64,000 nucleotides of DNA from Streptantibioticus_A sp037034305 (GCA_037034305.1 JBAGJY010000003.1:124001-188000); one strand, 5' to 3'; counted from the first letter of the stretch, positions 49,631 to 58,761 are shown. Numbers and translations are program-made. Notes: a model not told the origin generated them from the letters alone.

Positions 49631-50662
49631 TCAGCCCTCCGTCTCGCTGAGGACGGTGAGCCCGCGGTCGATGAAGGCCGGGACCAGAGTGCCGATGCGG
49701 TCGAAGCCCGCGCCCACGGTCTGGCCGAGGGTGAAGCGGTAGTGGATGCCCTCCAGGATCACCGCGAGTTTGAAGTAGGCGAACGCGGTGTACCAGGCGA
49801 CAGCGGAGGTGTCCCGTCCGGAGCGCTCCGCGTAGCGGGCGACCAGCTCGGCGGGTTCGGGGTGGCCGGGCGCGCCGGCGGTGGTGGCGACCGGCGAGTC
49901 CGCGACGGGCAGTGGCTCGCTGTACATGACCAGCAGCCCCAGGTCGGTCAGCGGATCGCCGAGGGTGGACATCTCCCAGTCGAGCACCGCGCGGATCCGG
50001 TCGTCCGGGCCCACCAGCACGTTGTCCAGCCGGTAGTCACCGTGCACCACGGTGGGCGCGCCGGAGACCGGCAGCCGGGTGCCGAGCCGGTCCCGCAGTT
50101 CGTCGATGCCGGGCAGGTCGCGGTGGCGGGAGGCGGCGAGTTGCTTGTCCCAGCGGCGCAACTGCCGTTCCAGGAAGCCTTCCGGGCGCCCGAAGTCCGC
50201 CAGCCCGGCCGCGCCCGGATCCACGGCGTGCAGCTCCACCAGCGTGTCGACCAGGCCCAGCACGACCTCGCGGGTGCGCTCGGGGCCGATCTCGGCGAGC
50301 TGCGCAGCGGTGCGGTACGGCACCGCGTCGACGTGCTCCATCACGTAGAACGGCGCCCCGAGCACCGTGCCGTCCTGGCACAGCAGCAGCGGCTTCGGCA
50401 CCGGTACGGGCGTGGGGTGCAGCCCGGCGAGCACGGTGAACTCGCGCCCCATGTCGTGCGCGGTGGCCAGCACATGGCCCAGCGGCGGCCTGCGCACCAC
50501 CCAGCGGGAGACCCCGTCGGTCACGGCGTACGTGAGGTTCGAGCGACCGCCCTCTATCAGCCGCCCGGTGAGCGGTCCGGTGACGAGTCCGGGCCGCTCG
50601 CGGTCCACGTATGCGCGCAACCGCTCCAGATCCAGGCCGGGGGGATTGTCAGTCGTGGTCAT
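49631..50662 (-). CDS. Phosphotransferase of the APH/ACAD10-N family
   Basis: 343 aa kinase-like fold: GGRSNLTYAV glycine loop, VVHGDYRLDNVLV catalytic loop (HGDYRxxN) and AVLDWEMSTLGDP metal Asp. In eukaryotes the same module is fused to ACAD10/11, where it phosphorylates 4-hydroxyacyl-CoA before elimination. Its position before the dehydrogenase supports the same two-step chemistry here. A CATACCGACTGG-type operator lies just upstream. Confidence 0.88.
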   Translation of the reverse strand: MTTTDNPPGLDLERLRAYVDRERPGLVTGPLTGRLIEGGRSNLTYAVTDGVSRWVVRRPPLGHVLATAHDMGREFTVLAGLHPTPVPVPKPLLLCQDGTVLGAPFYVMEHVDAVPYRTAAQLAEIGPERTREVVLGLVDTLVELHAVDPGAAGLADFGRPEGFLERQLRRWDKQLAASRHRDLPGIDELRDRLGTRLPVSGAPTVVHGDYRLDNVLVGPDDRIRAVLDWEMSTLGDPLTDLGLLVMYSEPLPVADSPVATTAGAPGHPEPAELVARYAERSGRDTSAVAWYTAFAYFKLAVILEGIHYRFTLGQTVGAGFDRIGTLVPAFIDRGLTVLSETEG

Positions 50663-50670
50663 CCGGCCAT

Positions 50671-50690
50671 CATGCCGACCAGTCGGTATG
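50671..50690. promoter_or_regulatory. TetR-type operator of the phosphotransferase/dehydrogenase operon
   Basis: CATGCCGACCAGTCGGTATG, matching the complement of the site at 44052-44071. It is 9-28 nt before the ATG. Confidence 0.65.
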
Positions 50691-50723
50691 GCGTCCAGAG
50701 GGGATCGCCGTAAGGGGGTGGAA

Positions 50724-50737
50724 GAGAACGTGTTCTA
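50724..50737. promoter_or_regulatory. KstR-like motif
   Basis: GAGAACGTGTTCTA fits TnnAACnnGTTnnA (KstR-type) except for the first base. It lies between the divergent phosphotransferase and SDR genes. Confidence 0.4.
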
Positions 50738-50823
50738 AGTCTCGCGGGCATCCGCTACGTTCGTGCCGACCAAGATCGGGCAATTCGGGGTGGCTGGCGA
50801 ACGGCCACCGGGAGGGAACCGCG

Positions 50824-51588
50824 ATGAATCGATTCGACGGGCGAAAAGCGCTGGTCACGGGCGCCGGATCAGGTATCGGGCAGGCGACCGCGCTACGGCT
50901 GCTGGCCGAGGGGGCGACCCTGGTCGCCGCCGACATCAACGCCGACGGCCTGAAGCGGACGGTGGAACGCGCCGAAGCCGACGGGCTGGCGGCCCGACTG
51001 ACCGCCACCGCCCTCGACATCGCCGAGGAGGCCGCCGTCGAGCGGGTGGTCGGCGAGGCGGTGTCCGGCCTCGGCGGCCTGGACGTCCTGGTCAACGCGG
51101 CCGGAATCCTGCGCAGTTCGCACACCCACCAGACGACACTGGAGTTCTGGAACCGGATCATCGGGGTCAACCTCACCGGCACCTTCCTTGTCACCCGCGC
51201 CGCACTGCCCGCCCTGCTGGACGGCGGCCGGGGCGTGGTGATCAACTTCAGCTCCACCTCCGCCTCGTTCGCGCACCCGTACATGGCCGCCTACGCGGCC
51301 AGCAAGGGCGGCATCCAGTCCTTCACCCACGCCCTGGCGCTGGAGTACAGCAAGCAGGGGCTGCGCGCCGCCTGTGTCGCGCCCGGCAGCATCCAGTCCG
51401 GGATGACCGCCGACCCCGGGCTGCCGGAGGACACCGACTGGAGCCTGCTGTCCAAGCTTCTCCCGGCCGTCGGCGAGGGCTTCGCGCCACCGGAGACGGT
51501 CGCCTCGGTCGTCGCGATGCTCGCCTCCGACGACGGCGCCTTCATCACGGGCACCGAGATCAGGGTGGACGGCGGCACGCACATGTAG
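50824..51588 (+). CDS. Short-chain dehydrogenase/reductase (FabG-like)
   Basis: 254 aa: TGAGSGIGQ glycine motif, NAAGI, active-site Ser in NFSSTSAS and YAASKGG (Tyr-Lys). It probably reduces or oxidises a 3-ketoacyl/3-hydroxyacyl intermediate. ATG follows GGGAGGG. Divergent from the phosphotransferase operon. Confidence 0.92.
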   Translation: MNRFDGRKALVTGAGSGIGQATALRLLAEGATLVAADINADGLKRTVERAEADGLAARLTATALDIAEEAAVERVVGEAVSGLGGLDVLVNAAGILRSSHTHQTTLEFWNRIIGVNLTGTFLVTRAALPALLDGGRGVVINFSSTSASFAHPYMAAYAASKGGIQSFTHALALEYSKQGLRAACVAPGSIQSGMTADPGLPEDTDWSLLSKLLPAVGEGFAPPETVASVVAMLASDDGAFITGTEIRVDGGTHM

Positions 51589-51648
51589 GGCGGCGCGCGC
51601 CAGGTGTCGCGCGCCAGGTGTCGCGCGCGCCAGGTGTCGCGCGACACC
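51589..51648. repeat. Short GC-rich tandem repeats after the SDR gene
   Basis: Three copies of GCGCGCCAGGTGTC-type units of 15-18 bp, ending in the perfect palindrome GGTGTCGCGCGACACC at 51633-51648. Just downstream of the SDR stop. Confidence 0.7.
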
Positions 51649-51658
51649 GGTGGCCGCG

Positions 51659-51689
51659 CCGAAGTGGGCGCCATTGACGCCCACTTCGG
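51659..51689 (+). terminator. Strong hairpin terminator
   Basis: CCGAAGTGGGCG-N7-CGCCCACTTCGG, perfect 12-bp stem, between the SDR and the glucarate dehydratase-like gene. Confidence 0.85.
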
Positions 51690-51710
51690 CGGAGCCTAGC
51701 CTCTGGTTCT

Positions 51711-53039
51711 ATGGGTGAACATCATTCATATATGCGGACAGCTTCCGGGGGTGCCCCGCCGCTCGCCATCGCCGAGGTACGGCTGACCCCGGTGCTGATC
51801 GCCGATCCGCCGCTGCTGAACACCCAGGGCGTCCACCAGCCGTACACCCCACGGCTGATCATCGAGGTGGTGACGGCGGACGGCACCACAGGCGTCGGTG
51901 AGACGTACGGCGACACCTGCTACCTGGATCTGGCACGACCGCTGGCCGACGCCCTGCCCGGACGGTCGGTCATGGACCTGAACGGCCTGTTCACCCTCGC
52001 CGATGCGGTGTGCGGCGAGCCGAAGGGAGTGTCCGACTCCGTCGACACCGGTGGGCTGCGCGGTGTGCGGACCGCCGACAAGCTGCGGCTGTCCGTCGTC
52101 TCCGGCTTCGAGGTCGCCTGCCTGGACGCCCTCGGCAAGGCGCTGGGCGTCCCGGTACACGCCCTGCTCGGCGGCAAGGTCCGGGACCGGGTGGAGTACA
52201 GCGCGTACCTGTTCTACCGCTGGGCCGAACACCCGGGGGGCGGGCCGTTGGACGACTGGGGCGCGGCGCTGGACCCCGAGGGAATCGTGTCCCAGGCCCG
52301 CCGCTTCGTACGGGACTTCGGCTTCGCCTCGTTCAAGCTCAAGGGCGGCGTCCTCCCGCCCGACGAGGAGATCGCCGCCATCCGCGCGCTCGCCCGGGCG
52401 TTTCCCGGGCATCCGCTGCGCCTGGACCCCAACGGCGCCTGGTCGGTGGAGACCTCGGGGTACGTCGCCGGACAACTCGCCGGTGTACTGGAGTACTTGG
52501 AGGACCCGACGAGCGGTACCGCCGGTATGGCGCGGGTGGCCCGGTCCGCCGGGATGCCGTTGGCCACGAACATGTGCGTGACGACGTTCGCGGAGATCCC
52601 CGAGGCGTTCACCAAGGGCGCCGTGCGCGTCGTGCTCTGCGACCACCACTACTGGGGCGGACTGCGCCGTACCCGTGAACTGGCCGCTGTCTGCCGGGCG
52701 TTCGGGGTGGACCTGTCCATGCACTCCAACACCCATCTGGGCATCAGCCTGGCCGCGATGACCCATGTCGCGGCCACCGTCCCCGACCTGCCCCACGCCT
52801 GCGACACGCACTACCCGTGGCAGACCGAGGACGTCATCACCTCCCGGCACACCTTCCACGGCGGCCACCTGACCGTCAGCGACGTGCCCGGCCTGGGCGT
52901 GGAAGTCGACCGCACCGCCCTGAAGGCCCTGCACCAGCGGTGGCTGGACGACGACGGCGCCCTGCGCGACCGGGACGACGCCGCCGCCATGCGCAGGGCC
53001 GACCCGGCCTGGGTCACCCCCGCCGTACCCCGCTGGTAG
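51711..53039 (+). CDS. Glucarate dehydratase-like enolase-superfamily enzyme
   Basis: 442 aa. FASFKLKGGVLPP carries the KxK-type base region, LRLDPNGAWS the metal Asp, and MHSNTHLGISLAAM the His-Asp dyad region of mandelate racemase/glucarate dehydratase proteins. It should dehydrate an acid sugar. It stands next to gluconate transport and kinase genes, supporting aldonate/aldarate use. The start at 51711 has no clear ribosome site; 51732 is a possible alternative. Confidence 0.88.
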   Translation: MGEHHSYMRTASGGAPPLAIAEVRLTPVLIADPPLLNTQGVHQPYTPRLIIEVVTADGTTGVGETYGDTCYLDLARPLADALPGRSVMDLNGLFTLADAVCGEPKGVSDSVDTGGLRGVRTADKLRLSVVSGFEVACLDALGKALGVPVHALLGGKVRDRVEYSAYLFYRWAEHPGGGPLDDWGAALDPEGIVSQARRFVRDFGFASFKLKGGVLPPDEEIAAIRALARAFPGHPLRLDPNGAWSVETSGYVAGQLAGVLEYLEDPTSGTAGMARVARSAGMPLATNMCVTTFAEIPEAFTKGAVRVVLCDHHYWGGLRRTRELAAVCRAFGVDLSMHSNTHLGISLAAMTHVAATVPDLPHACDTHYPWQTEDVITSRHTFHGGHLTVSDVPGLGVEVDRTALKALHQRWLDDDGALRDRDDAAAMRRADPAWVTPAVPRW

Positions 53040-53041
53040 CC

Positions 53042-53067
53042 GGGTGCGGGGCGAGGGCCCCGCACCC
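53042..53067. terminator. Hairpin terminator between convergent genes
   Basis: GGGTGCGGGGC and GCCCCGCACCC (11-bp arms) around a GAGG loop. Confidence 0.8.
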
Positions 53068-53074
53068 CGGGGAG

Positions 53075-54475
53075 TCACAGCACCACGGACAACGCCAGCA
53101 CGAACCCGATCGCCACCACGGAGATCACCGTCTCCATCGCCGACCAGGACTTCAGGGTCTGCGGGACGTCCATCCCGAAGTACTCCTTCACCAGCCAGAA
53201 GCCCGCGTCGTTCACATGGGAGAAGAACAGCGAACCGGCGCCCACCGCGAGCACCAGCAGCGCCGAGTGCGTGGAGGTCATCCCGGTGGCCAGCGGGGCG
53301 ACCAGCCCGGCCGCCGAGATCGTGGCCACCGTCGCCGAACCCGTGGCGACCCGGATCAGCACCGCGATCAGCCAGGCCAGCAGCAGCGGCGAAATGTGCC
53401 AGCCGTGCGACCAGTTGAGGATCATCTGGCCGATCCCGGCGTCCACCAGCACCTGCTTGAACCCGCCGCCCGCGCCGACGATCAGCACGATGCCCGCGAT
53501 CGGGGCGAGCGACCGTTCGACGGTCGCCGAGATCCGCTCCTTGGAGAACCCGGCCGGGCGCGCCAGCGTGAACATGGCCAGCACCACGGCGGCCAGCAGG
53601 GCCACCACCGGAGTGCCGATCACGTCGAAGACCCGGTACACCGCACTGCCCTGGTTCTTCACCAGCACGTCGACCAGCGCCTTGGCCAGCATCAGCACCA
53701 CGGGCAGCAGCATGGTGCACACCGTCGGCACGAAGCCGGGCCGACGCGCCAGGTCCTCGCAGGTCCGGGCGGGCGTCAGGTCCTCCGGCGGCGCGGCCTT
53801 GACCCACCGGTCGGCGAGCCGCCCGAACAGCGGCCCGGCGATGATCACCGTCGGGATCGCCACCAGTACGCCGAGAGCCAGCGTGGTGCCCAGATCCGCG
53901 TGGATCGCGGCGACCGCGGCCAGCGGCCCGGGGTGCGGCGGCACCAGACCGTGCATGACCGACAGCCCGGCCAGCGCCGGAACGCCGACCCGCATCAGCG
54001 ACTGGTTGCCGCGCCGGGCGACCATCAGCACCACGGGGATCAGCAGCACGATCCCCACCTCGAAGAACAGCGGAAGCCCGACCAGCGCCGCGATCAGCGT
54101 CATCGCCCACGGCAGCCGCCGTTCCCCGGTCCTGGCCAAGATGGTGTCGACGATCTGGTCGGCGCCGCCGGAGTCGGCCAGCAGCCTGCCGAGTATCGCG
54201 CCCAGGGCGATCAGCACACCGGTGCTCGCGACCGTCGCGCCGAGTCCGGTGGTGTAGCTCGTGATCGTCTTCGCCAGTGGCGCTCCGGCCACCGCGCCGA
54301 GCACGCCGGAGCCGATGGTCAGCGCCAGGAAGGCGTGCATCTTCCAGCGGGTGATCAGCAGCACGATGACGGCGATGCCGACCAGCGCGGCGATGCCGAG
54401 CTGGGTGTCACCTGCGCTGGTGATCGGCGGCGGGGCCGGGGTCGCGGCCAGCAGCTCGACGCTGAGTGCGGGCAT
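53075..54475 (-). CDS. gntP: Gluconate:H+ symporter (GntP family)
   Basis: 466 aa with about 12 TM segments; LVPPHPGPLAAVAAIHADLG is the family signature and YGVPQTLKSW-type C-terminal loop is present as FGMDVPQTLKSWS. Imports gluconate or a related acid. Followed on the same strand by nothing, and preceded by gluconokinase 43 nt upstream, so both form one operon. Confidence 0.93.
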   Translation of the reverse strand: MPALSVELLAATPAPPPITSAGDTQLGIAALVGIAVIVLLITRWKMHAFLALTIGSGVLGAVAGAPLAKTITSYTTGLGATVASTGVLIALGAILGRLLADSGGADQIVDTILARTGERRLPWAMTLIAALVGLPLFFEVGIVLLIPVVLMVARRGNQSLMRVGVPALAGLSVMHGLVPPHPGPLAAVAAIHADLGTTLALGVLVAIPTVIIAGPLFGRLADRWVKAAPPEDLTPARTCEDLARRPGFVPTVCTMLLPVVLMLAKALVDVLVKNQGSAVYRVFDVIGTPVVALLAAVVLAMFTLARPAGFSKERISATVERSLAPIAGIVLIVGAGGGFKQVLVDAGIGQMILNWSHGWHISPLLLAWLIAVLIRVATGSATVATISAAGLVAPLATGMTSTHSALLVLAVGAGSLFFSHVNDAGFWLVKEYFGMDVPQTLKSWSAMETVISVVAIGFVLALSVVL

Positions 54476-54518
54476 GAGAACTCCGTAGGACGCGGGGACG
54501 GGGGATGAGGAGGGGGGC

Positions 54519-55010
54519 CTAGGCCAGGGCGGCGAACGCCCGCTCGGCGATCTGTGCCGGACCGCCGTCGATCGGGACCACGGCTCCGGCCTCGTCGGGC
54601 TCCAGCGGTTCGAGCGCTTCGAGTTGGGAGCGCAGCAGCCCGGCGGGCATGAAGTGCTCCATGCGCGCCGCGAGCCGCGAGGCGATCAACTCGGGCGGCC
54701 CGTCGAGGTGGACGAAGAACAGGTCCGGCGCGGCGGCCCGCAGCCGGTCGCGGTAGCGGCGCTTGAGCGCCGAGCAGCTGACCACGCCGCCGCTGGCGCC
54801 GCGTTCGGTGATCCAGGCGGCGATGGCGTCCAGCCAGGGCGCCCGGTCGGCGTCGTCCAGCGGATGCCCGGCCGACATCTTGGCGATGTTGGCGGGCGGA
54901 TGGAAGTCATCCGCCTCGGCGTAGGGGACCGCGAGCCGTTCCGCGAGCAGTCCGCCCACCGTGGACTTGCCCGAGCCGGACACCCCCATGACGACGACCA
55001 TGTGTGACAT
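54519..55010 (-). CDS. gntK: Gluconokinase
   Basis: 163 aa P-loop kinase: VMGVSGSGKSTVGG, then EADDFHPPANIAKMSAGHPLDD and CSALKRRYRDRLR, all characteristic of the thermoresistant gluconokinase family. It phosphorylates gluconate to 6-phosphogluconate for the pentose phosphate or Entner-Doudoroff route. ATG 55010 chosen over 55046 because the earlier in-frame codons are not conserved. Confidence 0.94.
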   Translation of the reverse strand: MSHMVVVMGVSGSGKSTVGGLLAERLAVPYAEADDFHPPANIAKMSAGHPLDDADRAPWLDAIAAWITERGASGGVVSCSALKRRYRDRLRAAAPDLFFVHLDGPPELIASRLAARMEHFMPAGLLRSQLEALEPLEPDEAGAVVPIDGGPAQIAERAFAALA

Positions 55011-55126
55011 CCGCGTGAAACCTCTTCCTCTGAATGACGCGTTCAATAAACGCCATAGGTACTACTTATTCAAGACCCTGTGACCTAAAAGTCATACGAA
55101 AGCCCTGGCGGAATAAGCTGTGCGGC

Positions 55127-55843
55127 ATGCCTCAGCAGGAAGTCCGACAGGGCGAAGGCGGTCTGCACGCCCGCGTACTGGCCGAACTCGGCCCGGCCAT
55201 CGCGTCCGGGGAGTACCCGCCGGGCACCGTGCTGCGCATCGACGAACTGGAACAGCGCTACGGCGTCTCGCGCACCGTCGTTCGCGAGGCCGTCCGGGTC
55301 CTGGAGGCGATGCACCTGGTCGAGACCCGGCGCCGGGTCGGTATCACGGTGCGCCGCACCGAGGAGTGGAACGTCTTCGACCCCGCGGTCATCCGCTGGC
55401 GGCTGGCCGGACCCGACCGGCCGCGCCAGCTGCGTTCACTGACCATGCTGCGTACCGCCGTCGAACCGGTCGCCGCCGCACTCGCCGCCGTCGCCGCCGA
55501 CCCCGGCCAGTGCGCCCGCCTCACGGTGCTCGCCGCCGAGATGGCCGCCGCGGGCCGGGCCGGGGACCTGCGCGAGTATCTGGTGCACGACGTCGCCTTC
55601 CACCGGGTGGTGCTGGAGGCCTCCGGCAACGAGATGTTCGCCCGCCTCGGCGATGTGGTCGCCGAGGTGCTCACCGGCCGTACCGAGCACCATGTGATGT
55701 TCAGCGCCCCCGACCCCGCGGCCGTCACCTTGCACGTCCAGGTCGCCGAGGCGGTACGGGCCAGGGACGCCGAGGCCGCGGAGCGGCTGATGCGGGAGAT
55801 CTGCGTCGGCGCACTGCGCGAGCTGGACATCCTCGCGCCCTGA
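55127..55843 (+). CDS. gntR: GntR-family regulator, FadR subfamily (gluconate operon)
   Basis: 238 aa: winged helix about residues 12-75 (HARVLAELGPAIASGEYPPGTVL, YGVSRTVVREAVRVLEAMHLVE) and an all-helical FCD domain with metal-type His/Asp residues (HDVAFHRVVLEASGN). Divergent from gntK-gntP by 116 bp, so it most likely represses them until gluconate binds. TGAC-N6-GTCA at 55081-55094 in this gap is a candidate site. Confidence 0.9.
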   Translation: MPQQEVRQGEGGLHARVLAELGPAIASGEYPPGTVLRIDELEQRYGVSRTVVREAVRVLEAMHLVETRRRVGITVRRTEEWNVFDPAVIRWRLAGPDRPRQLRSLTMLRTAVEPVAAALAAVAADPGQCARLTVLAAEMAAAGRAGDLREYLVHDVAFHRVVLEASGNEMFARLGDVVAEVLTGRTEHHVMFSAPDPAAVTLHVQVAEAVRARDAEAAERLMREICVGALRELDILAP

Positions 55844-55994
55844 CCCAAGCTGTGACCCCTCGTTCCGCCGATGGCTTGTTATTGCGTGTAATGTGCAGCA
55901 GCGACTCAATGTCGAAGCGCCCTGGCGGCAGCCGAGCTGTACAGGAGTCGCGCTCGCACACCGCACGCATCGACGCACAGGGGGGATCCGATCC

Positions 55995-57122
55995 ATGGCC
56001 ACGACCGGTAACCAGCCAGCTCCGGCCCTGAGTCGAATGCGCCGGTCGCTGACCCGCGCCGAGTGGACGAGGCTCGGCGGCATGGCCGGATTCGTCCTGC
56101 TGCTGCACATCGTCGGCTTCGGCGTCCTGGTCGCCTTCGTGGTCCCCGAGCACTACAAGCTCGGCACCGGCGCCTTCGGCCTGGGCACCGGCCTGACCGC
56201 CTACACCCTCGGGATGCGGCACGCCTTCGACGCCGATCACATCGCGGCCATCGACAACACCACCCGCAAGCTGATGACCGACGGCCAGCGGCCGCTGTCG
56301 GTGGGGTTCTGGTTCTCGCTCGGCCACTCCTCGGTGGTCTTCGGGCTGACCTTCCTGCTCGCGCTGGGCATCAAGGCGGTCGGCACCGGCCTGGCCGACG
56401 ACAACTCCCAACTGCACAACGTCGGCGGCCTGATCGGCACACTGGTCTCCGGCTTCTTCCTGGTCCTGATCGCCGCCATCAACCTGGTGGTTCTCCTGAG
56501 CCTGATCAGGGTGTTCCGCAGCATGCGGCGCGGGGAGTACGACGAGGCCGAACTGGAAGCGCAGTTGAACAAGCGCGGCTTCATGAACAGGGTCCTGGGC
56601 CGGACCACCGGCGCGGTCCGCAAGCCCTGGCACATGTATCCGATCGGCTTCCTGTTCGGCCTCGGCTTCGACACCGTCACCGAGGTCAGCCTGCTGGTGA
56701 TGGCCGCCGGCTCGGTCGCCTCCGGGCTCCCCTGGTACGCGATCATCTGCCTGCCGGTGCTGTTCGCCGCGGGGATGTCGTTGCTGGACACCATCGACGG
56801 CTCGTTCATGAACTTCGCCTACGGCTGGGCCTTCTCCAAACCGGTCCGCAAGGTCTACTACAACCTCACCATCACCGGTCTGTCGATCGCCGTCGCGCTG
56901 ATCATCGGCGGCATCGAACTGCTCGGCCTGATCGCCGACAAGTTCTCGCTGACCGGCACGTTCTGGGACTGGGTGGGATCGGTCGACCTGAACACCGTGG
57001 GCTTCTGGATCGTCGGGCTGTTCGTGGTCACCTGGGTCGTGGCGCTCGCGGTGTGGAGGTTCGCCCGCATCGAGGAGAAGTGGGACCACGGCATACGCAC
57101 CGCCGAGGAACCCGCACGCTAG
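55995..57122 (+). CDS. Nickel/cobalt permease (NiCoT, HoxN/NixA family)
   Basis: 375 aa with eight or so TM segments. TLGMRHAFDADHIAAIDN contains the RHA-x-DADHI metal motif of TM2, and LGHSSVVFGLTFLLAL and LGFDTVTEVSLL are the other signatures. Imports Ni2+ or Co2+. The leader 55844-55994 contains no recognised riboswitch. ATG at 55995 selected. Confidence 0.95.
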   Translation: MATTGNQPAPALSRMRRSLTRAEWTRLGGMAGFVLLLHIVGFGVLVAFVVPEHYKLGTGAFGLGTGLTAYTLGMRHAFDADHIAAIDNTTRKLMTDGQRPLSVGFWFSLGHSSVVFGLTFLLALGIKAVGTGLADDNSQLHNVGGLIGTLVSGFFLVLIAAINLVVLLSLIRVFRSMRRGEYDEAELEAQLNKRGFMNRVLGRTTGAVRKPWHMYPIGFLFGLGFDTVTEVSLLVMAAGSVASGLPWYAIICLPVLFAAGMSLLDTIDGSFMNFAYGWAFSKPVRKVYYNLTITGLSIAVALIIGGIELLGLIADKFSLTGTFWDWVGSVDLNTVGFWIVGLFVVTWVVALAVWRFARIEEKWDHGIRTAEEPAR

Positions 57123-57178
57123 GGGCTGTGCCGGGCGCCGCGGGGCAGACGGGACTTGCGACACAGGCCCCAGCAGGC

Positions 57179-57727
57179 TCAGTCGGCGCTGCCGCCGACC
57201 GCGCCCTCCCCGCTGCGTACGGCCTGGTACTGAAGATAGGCCTCCAAGCCGTCCGGCACCCAGTCCCACTCCCCAAGCCTGCGCTCCAACTCCTCCTCGG
57301 TGAGGAAGGTGTGCCAGGCGACCTCCTCGGCCTGCGGATGAACAGGTAGCGCGCACTCCACCTCGTAGACCCTCGACCACCAGGTGTGCTCGGGAGTCTC
57401 GTAGAGGAACCGCAGCACCGGCGACGGCTGCGGCAGCCCCTGGACGCCCAGTTCCTCCTCGGCCTCACGCAGTGCCGCCCTGTCGTAGCTCTCGCCCGCG
57501 CCGACCACGCCGCCCACGAACATGTCGTAACGCGACGGAAAGACAAGCTTGTCCGGGGTGCGGCGGTGCACGAAGATCCGCCCCTGGGGATCGCGGGCCA
57601 GAACGAAGACACAACGGTGTCGCAACCGCTTCCGGTACGCCTCGGCGCGCCGCGCCTGGCCCGTCACGCGGTCGTCCTCGTCCACGATGTCCAGCAGTTC
57701 GTCCGCCGAGCGACCCTCAACACCCAT
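57179..57727 (-). CDS. Nudix hydrolase (IDI/YfcD-like)
   Basis: 182 aa with the Nudix box GGVVGAGESYDRAALREAEEELGV; flanking DELLDIVDEDDRVTGQARR and LRHRCVFVLARDPQGRIFVHRR resemble YfcD-type proteins. Hydrolyses a nucleoside diphosphate-linked compound; substrate unknown. ATG 57727 chosen from the protein start MGVEGRSADELL. Confidence 0.9.
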   Translation of the reverse strand: MGVEGRSADELLDIVDEDDRVTGQARRAEAYRKRLRHRCVFVLARDPQGRIFVHRRTPDKLVFPSRYDMFVGGVVGAGESYDRAALREAEEELGVQGLPQPSPVLRFLYETPEHTWWSRVYEVECALPVHPQAEEVAWHTFLTEEELERRLGEWDWVPDGLEAYLQYQAVRSGEGAVGGSAD

Positions 57728-57849
57728 GCCGCCATCCAAGCAGAGCGGCCCCCGTGGTCGCCGCAACCCCGGCGCGTACGGTCGGTGGCATCCGGTGCAC
57801 CCCGCCAGCACACCGGCGCCGACCAGCCGTTGACCCAGAGGAACCGACC

Positions 57850-58761
57850 GTGGAAATACGCCAGCTCCAGTACTTCACCGCCGTGGCCGAGGAGTTGCAC
57901 TTCGGCCGTGCGGCGGAACGGCTGCACATCGGCCAGCCGGCTGTCAGTCAGCTGATCCGCCGCCTGGAACGCGAACTCGGCGTCGATCTCTTCGACCGCT
58001 CGCCCCGGCACGTGCGGCTGACAGCGGCCGGTACCCGGCTGCTGCCTCACGCGCGGGCGGTGCTGGCCGCCGCCGAGCGAGCCAGGGCCGTGGTGGCCGA
58101 GGAACTGGCGGTACAGCGGGACAGCCTGCGGATCGGCACCAGCACCGGGATGGGGGAGCGGCTGGACGACGTGCTGACCGCGTTCGCCGAACTCGTTCCG
58201 CGGGCCGGTGTCGACCTGCGCTACGTGCCCACCAGGGAGCGTCTTGAACAGGTGGCGGAAGGCGCTTTGGACGCCGGGTTCGTGCGCGGTCAGCAGGAGG
58301 ACGACGAACGGTTGCGGATCGTGCCGGTCTGGCAGGAGCCGCTTGTCGCCGTGCTTCCCGCGGCGCATCCGCTGGCCGCCCGCGCGCGGTTGCCGCTGGA
58401 GGAGCTGGCCGCGCTGCCGTTGCGGCTCACCTCGCGTCGGAACAACCCGCCCCTGGTGGACCTGGTCCTGTCCGCCTGCCGCGACGCCGGGTTCGAACCC
58501 GTTCCTGGACCGCCCAGCACCGCGCTGCAGGACACCTTGGCGGCGATCGGTTCCGGCACACCCATGTGGACCGTCGTATATGCCGCGCACGCCGCCCAGT
58601 TGAGGACCTCAAGGGTGGCGTTCGTACCGTTCGGCCCACCGGCGCTGACCATCACCACCGGGCTCGCGCTGCGCCGCGCCCGGCCGCCCCGGCATGCGCG
58701 GGCGCTGTTGGAGGCGTGCGCGCGGGCGCGTTCAGCGTGGACCGACGATTACGTTCGCTGA
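57850..58761 (+). CDS. LysR-family transcriptional regulator
   Basis: 303 aa. The HTH (IRQLQYFTAVAEELHFGRAAERLHIGQPAVSQLIRRLERELGVDLFDR) occupies residues 1-60 and a periplasmic-binding-like effector domain about 90-300. GTG at 57850 with GAGGAA upstream. The tautomerase downstream on the same strand is a plausible target or companion. Confidence 0.92.
   Translation: MEIRQLQYFTAVAEELHFGRAAERLHIGQPAVSQLIRRLERELGVDLFDRSPRHVRLTAAGTRLLPHARAVLAAAERARAVVAEELAVQRDSLRIGTSTGMGERLDDVLTAFAELVPRAGVDLRYVPTRERLEQVAEGALDAGFVRGQQEDDERLRIVPVWQEPLVAVLPAAHPLAARARLPLEELAALPLRLTSRRNNPPLVDLVLSACRDAGFEPVPGPPSTALQDTLAAIGSGTPMWTVVYAAHAAQLRTSRVAFVPFGPPALTITTGLALRRARPPRHARALLEACARARSAWTDDYVR

Noticed and set aside
55844..55994. 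Cobalamin or nickel riboswitch before the NiCoT permease
   Set aside because: The 151-bp leader has no recognisable conserved cores or B12-box. An imperfect TTGC/TGCA repeat is too weak to call as a nickel-regulator site.
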